64,000 bases of DNA, taken from Rhodobacteraceae bacterium SB2. GTDB lineage: Bacteria > Pseudomonadota > Alphaproteobacteria > Rhodobacterales > Rhodobacteraceae. Every line of letters starts with the position of its first letter. Position 1 is the first letter of the stretch. The stretch is taken from contig LGRT01000014.1 of the NCBI GenBank assembly GCA_001642945.1, forward strand, positions 62,001 to 126,000, read 5' to 3'. Shown piece by piece: positions 63,698 to 64,000 of this stretch. A program made the position numbers and the translations under genes. Under the pieces are notes generated by a model that saw only the letters and a list, made by a program, of their open reading frames with translations, searched no databases and had not been told where the DNA came from.

Positions 63698-64000
63698 GTG
63701 TTGGATAGTCAGGTAACGCAAACCACGGCTGATGGGCGTAAAATCGGCGGTGTCATGATGGAAATGAAAAATATCACCCTGCGCTTCGGAGGCGTGGTGG
63801 CGATCAAAGATATTTCATTTGATATTCTTGAAGGCGAGATCCGCGCCATTATAGGGCCCAACGGCGCCGGTAAATCATCAATGCTTAACGTGATTTCTGG
63901 ATTTTACCATCCGCAAGACGGTGAAGTTTGGTTTCATGGGAAAAAACGGCCTGCGGTGAAACCTTATGAAGTGGCCCGGCAGGGCATCGCGCGCACATTT
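63698..64000 (+). CDS. Branched-chain amino acid-type (LivG-like) ABC transporter ATPase (partial)
   Basis: The first 101 codons of an ABC ATPase, cut by the window end. Walker A is IIGPNGAGKSSMLNVISG, then GFYHPQDGEVWF and the LivG-like GIARTF at the last visible residues. The start is unsure: GTG at 63698 follows a GGGCGGG stretch, while ATGs at 63755 and 63758 would begin just before MEMKNITLRFGG. It probably starts an operon for a LivFGHM-type importer that feeds the adjacent acyl-CoA ligase. Confidence 0.9.
   Translation, partial: MLDSQVTQTTADGRKIGGVMMEMKNITLRFGGVVAIKDISFDILEGEIRAIIGPNGAGKSSMLNVISGFYHPQDGEVWFHGKKRPAVKPYEVARQGIARTF

Overview
The window reads as chromosomal DNA of a marine alphaproteobacterium of the Roseobacter group (Rhodobacterales). 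The evidence is gene content: an Mcl1-type malyl-CoA lyase, a TIGR02300 protein, a DUF1489 protein, the order infA-maf-ribonuclease E/G, a HisZ-dependent short HisG, an AdoCbl-dependent ribonucleotide reductase and a CryB/PhrB-type iron-sulfur photolyase. GC content is moderate for the group. No plasmid, phage or IS replication module is present, but several small decayed pieces are (11.6-12.4 kb, 29.5-30.1 kb, 57.2 kb).

Region 1 (1-11.6 kb) is a catabolic cluster with no assigned substrate. It holds a partial SDR, an Asp/Glu-racemase-fold protein, an NTF2-like protein and a tautomerase-NTF2 fusion. These flank a tight seven-gene operon: aconitase-type dehydratase large and small subunits, an isocitrate-lyase-like C-C lyase, HyuB, HyuA, an isochorismatase-type amidohydrolase and an FRD-type flavoprotein. 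A metallo-beta-lactamase-fold hydrolase follows. Logically this could open a cyclic amide or imide, release ammonia, hydrate the resulting unsaturated diacid and split it. Region 2 (11.6-15.1 kb) is accessory: degenerate fragments, a GFA protein, a run of four tiny minus-strand genes, a DUF3127 protein with an SSB-like acidic tail, and tRNA-Ala(GGC).

Region 3 (15.2-29.5 kb) is mainly core metabolism: a TIGR02300 protein, an M48-like peptidase, a GntR regulator, accA, mcl1, a DgcA-like epimerase with a D-amino-acid aminotransferase, gcvTHP behind a tandem glycine riboswitch, and xylBA. A 565-base spacer with a heptanucleotide tandem repeat follows.

Region 4 (30.7-41.4 kb) is a complete reductive pyrimidine degradation locus. 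A six-gene minus-strand operon encodes an amidohydrolase, a dihydropyrimidinase and a four-gene ABC transporter, and it ends in a strong hairpin terminator. preT-preA lies on the other side of two tandem RutR-like regulators. Both control regions carry a match to the known RutR operator.

Region 5 (41.5-58.9 kb) is housekeeping: an EamA exporter, the infA-maf-ribonuclease operon, a cold-shock protein, an inositol-phosphatase-family protein, slyX, an exported 18-repeat MORN protein, a photolyase with an SDR, hisS-hisZ-hisG, nrdJ, a frameshifted lipoprotein gene, an orphan tape-measure-like fragment, a uracil-DNA-glycosylase-family protein and an SseB-like protein. Region 6 (58.9-64 kb) is a PAS hybrid kinase and response regulator pair, divergent from an acyl-CoA ligase and the start of a branched-chain-type ABC transporter that runs off the end.
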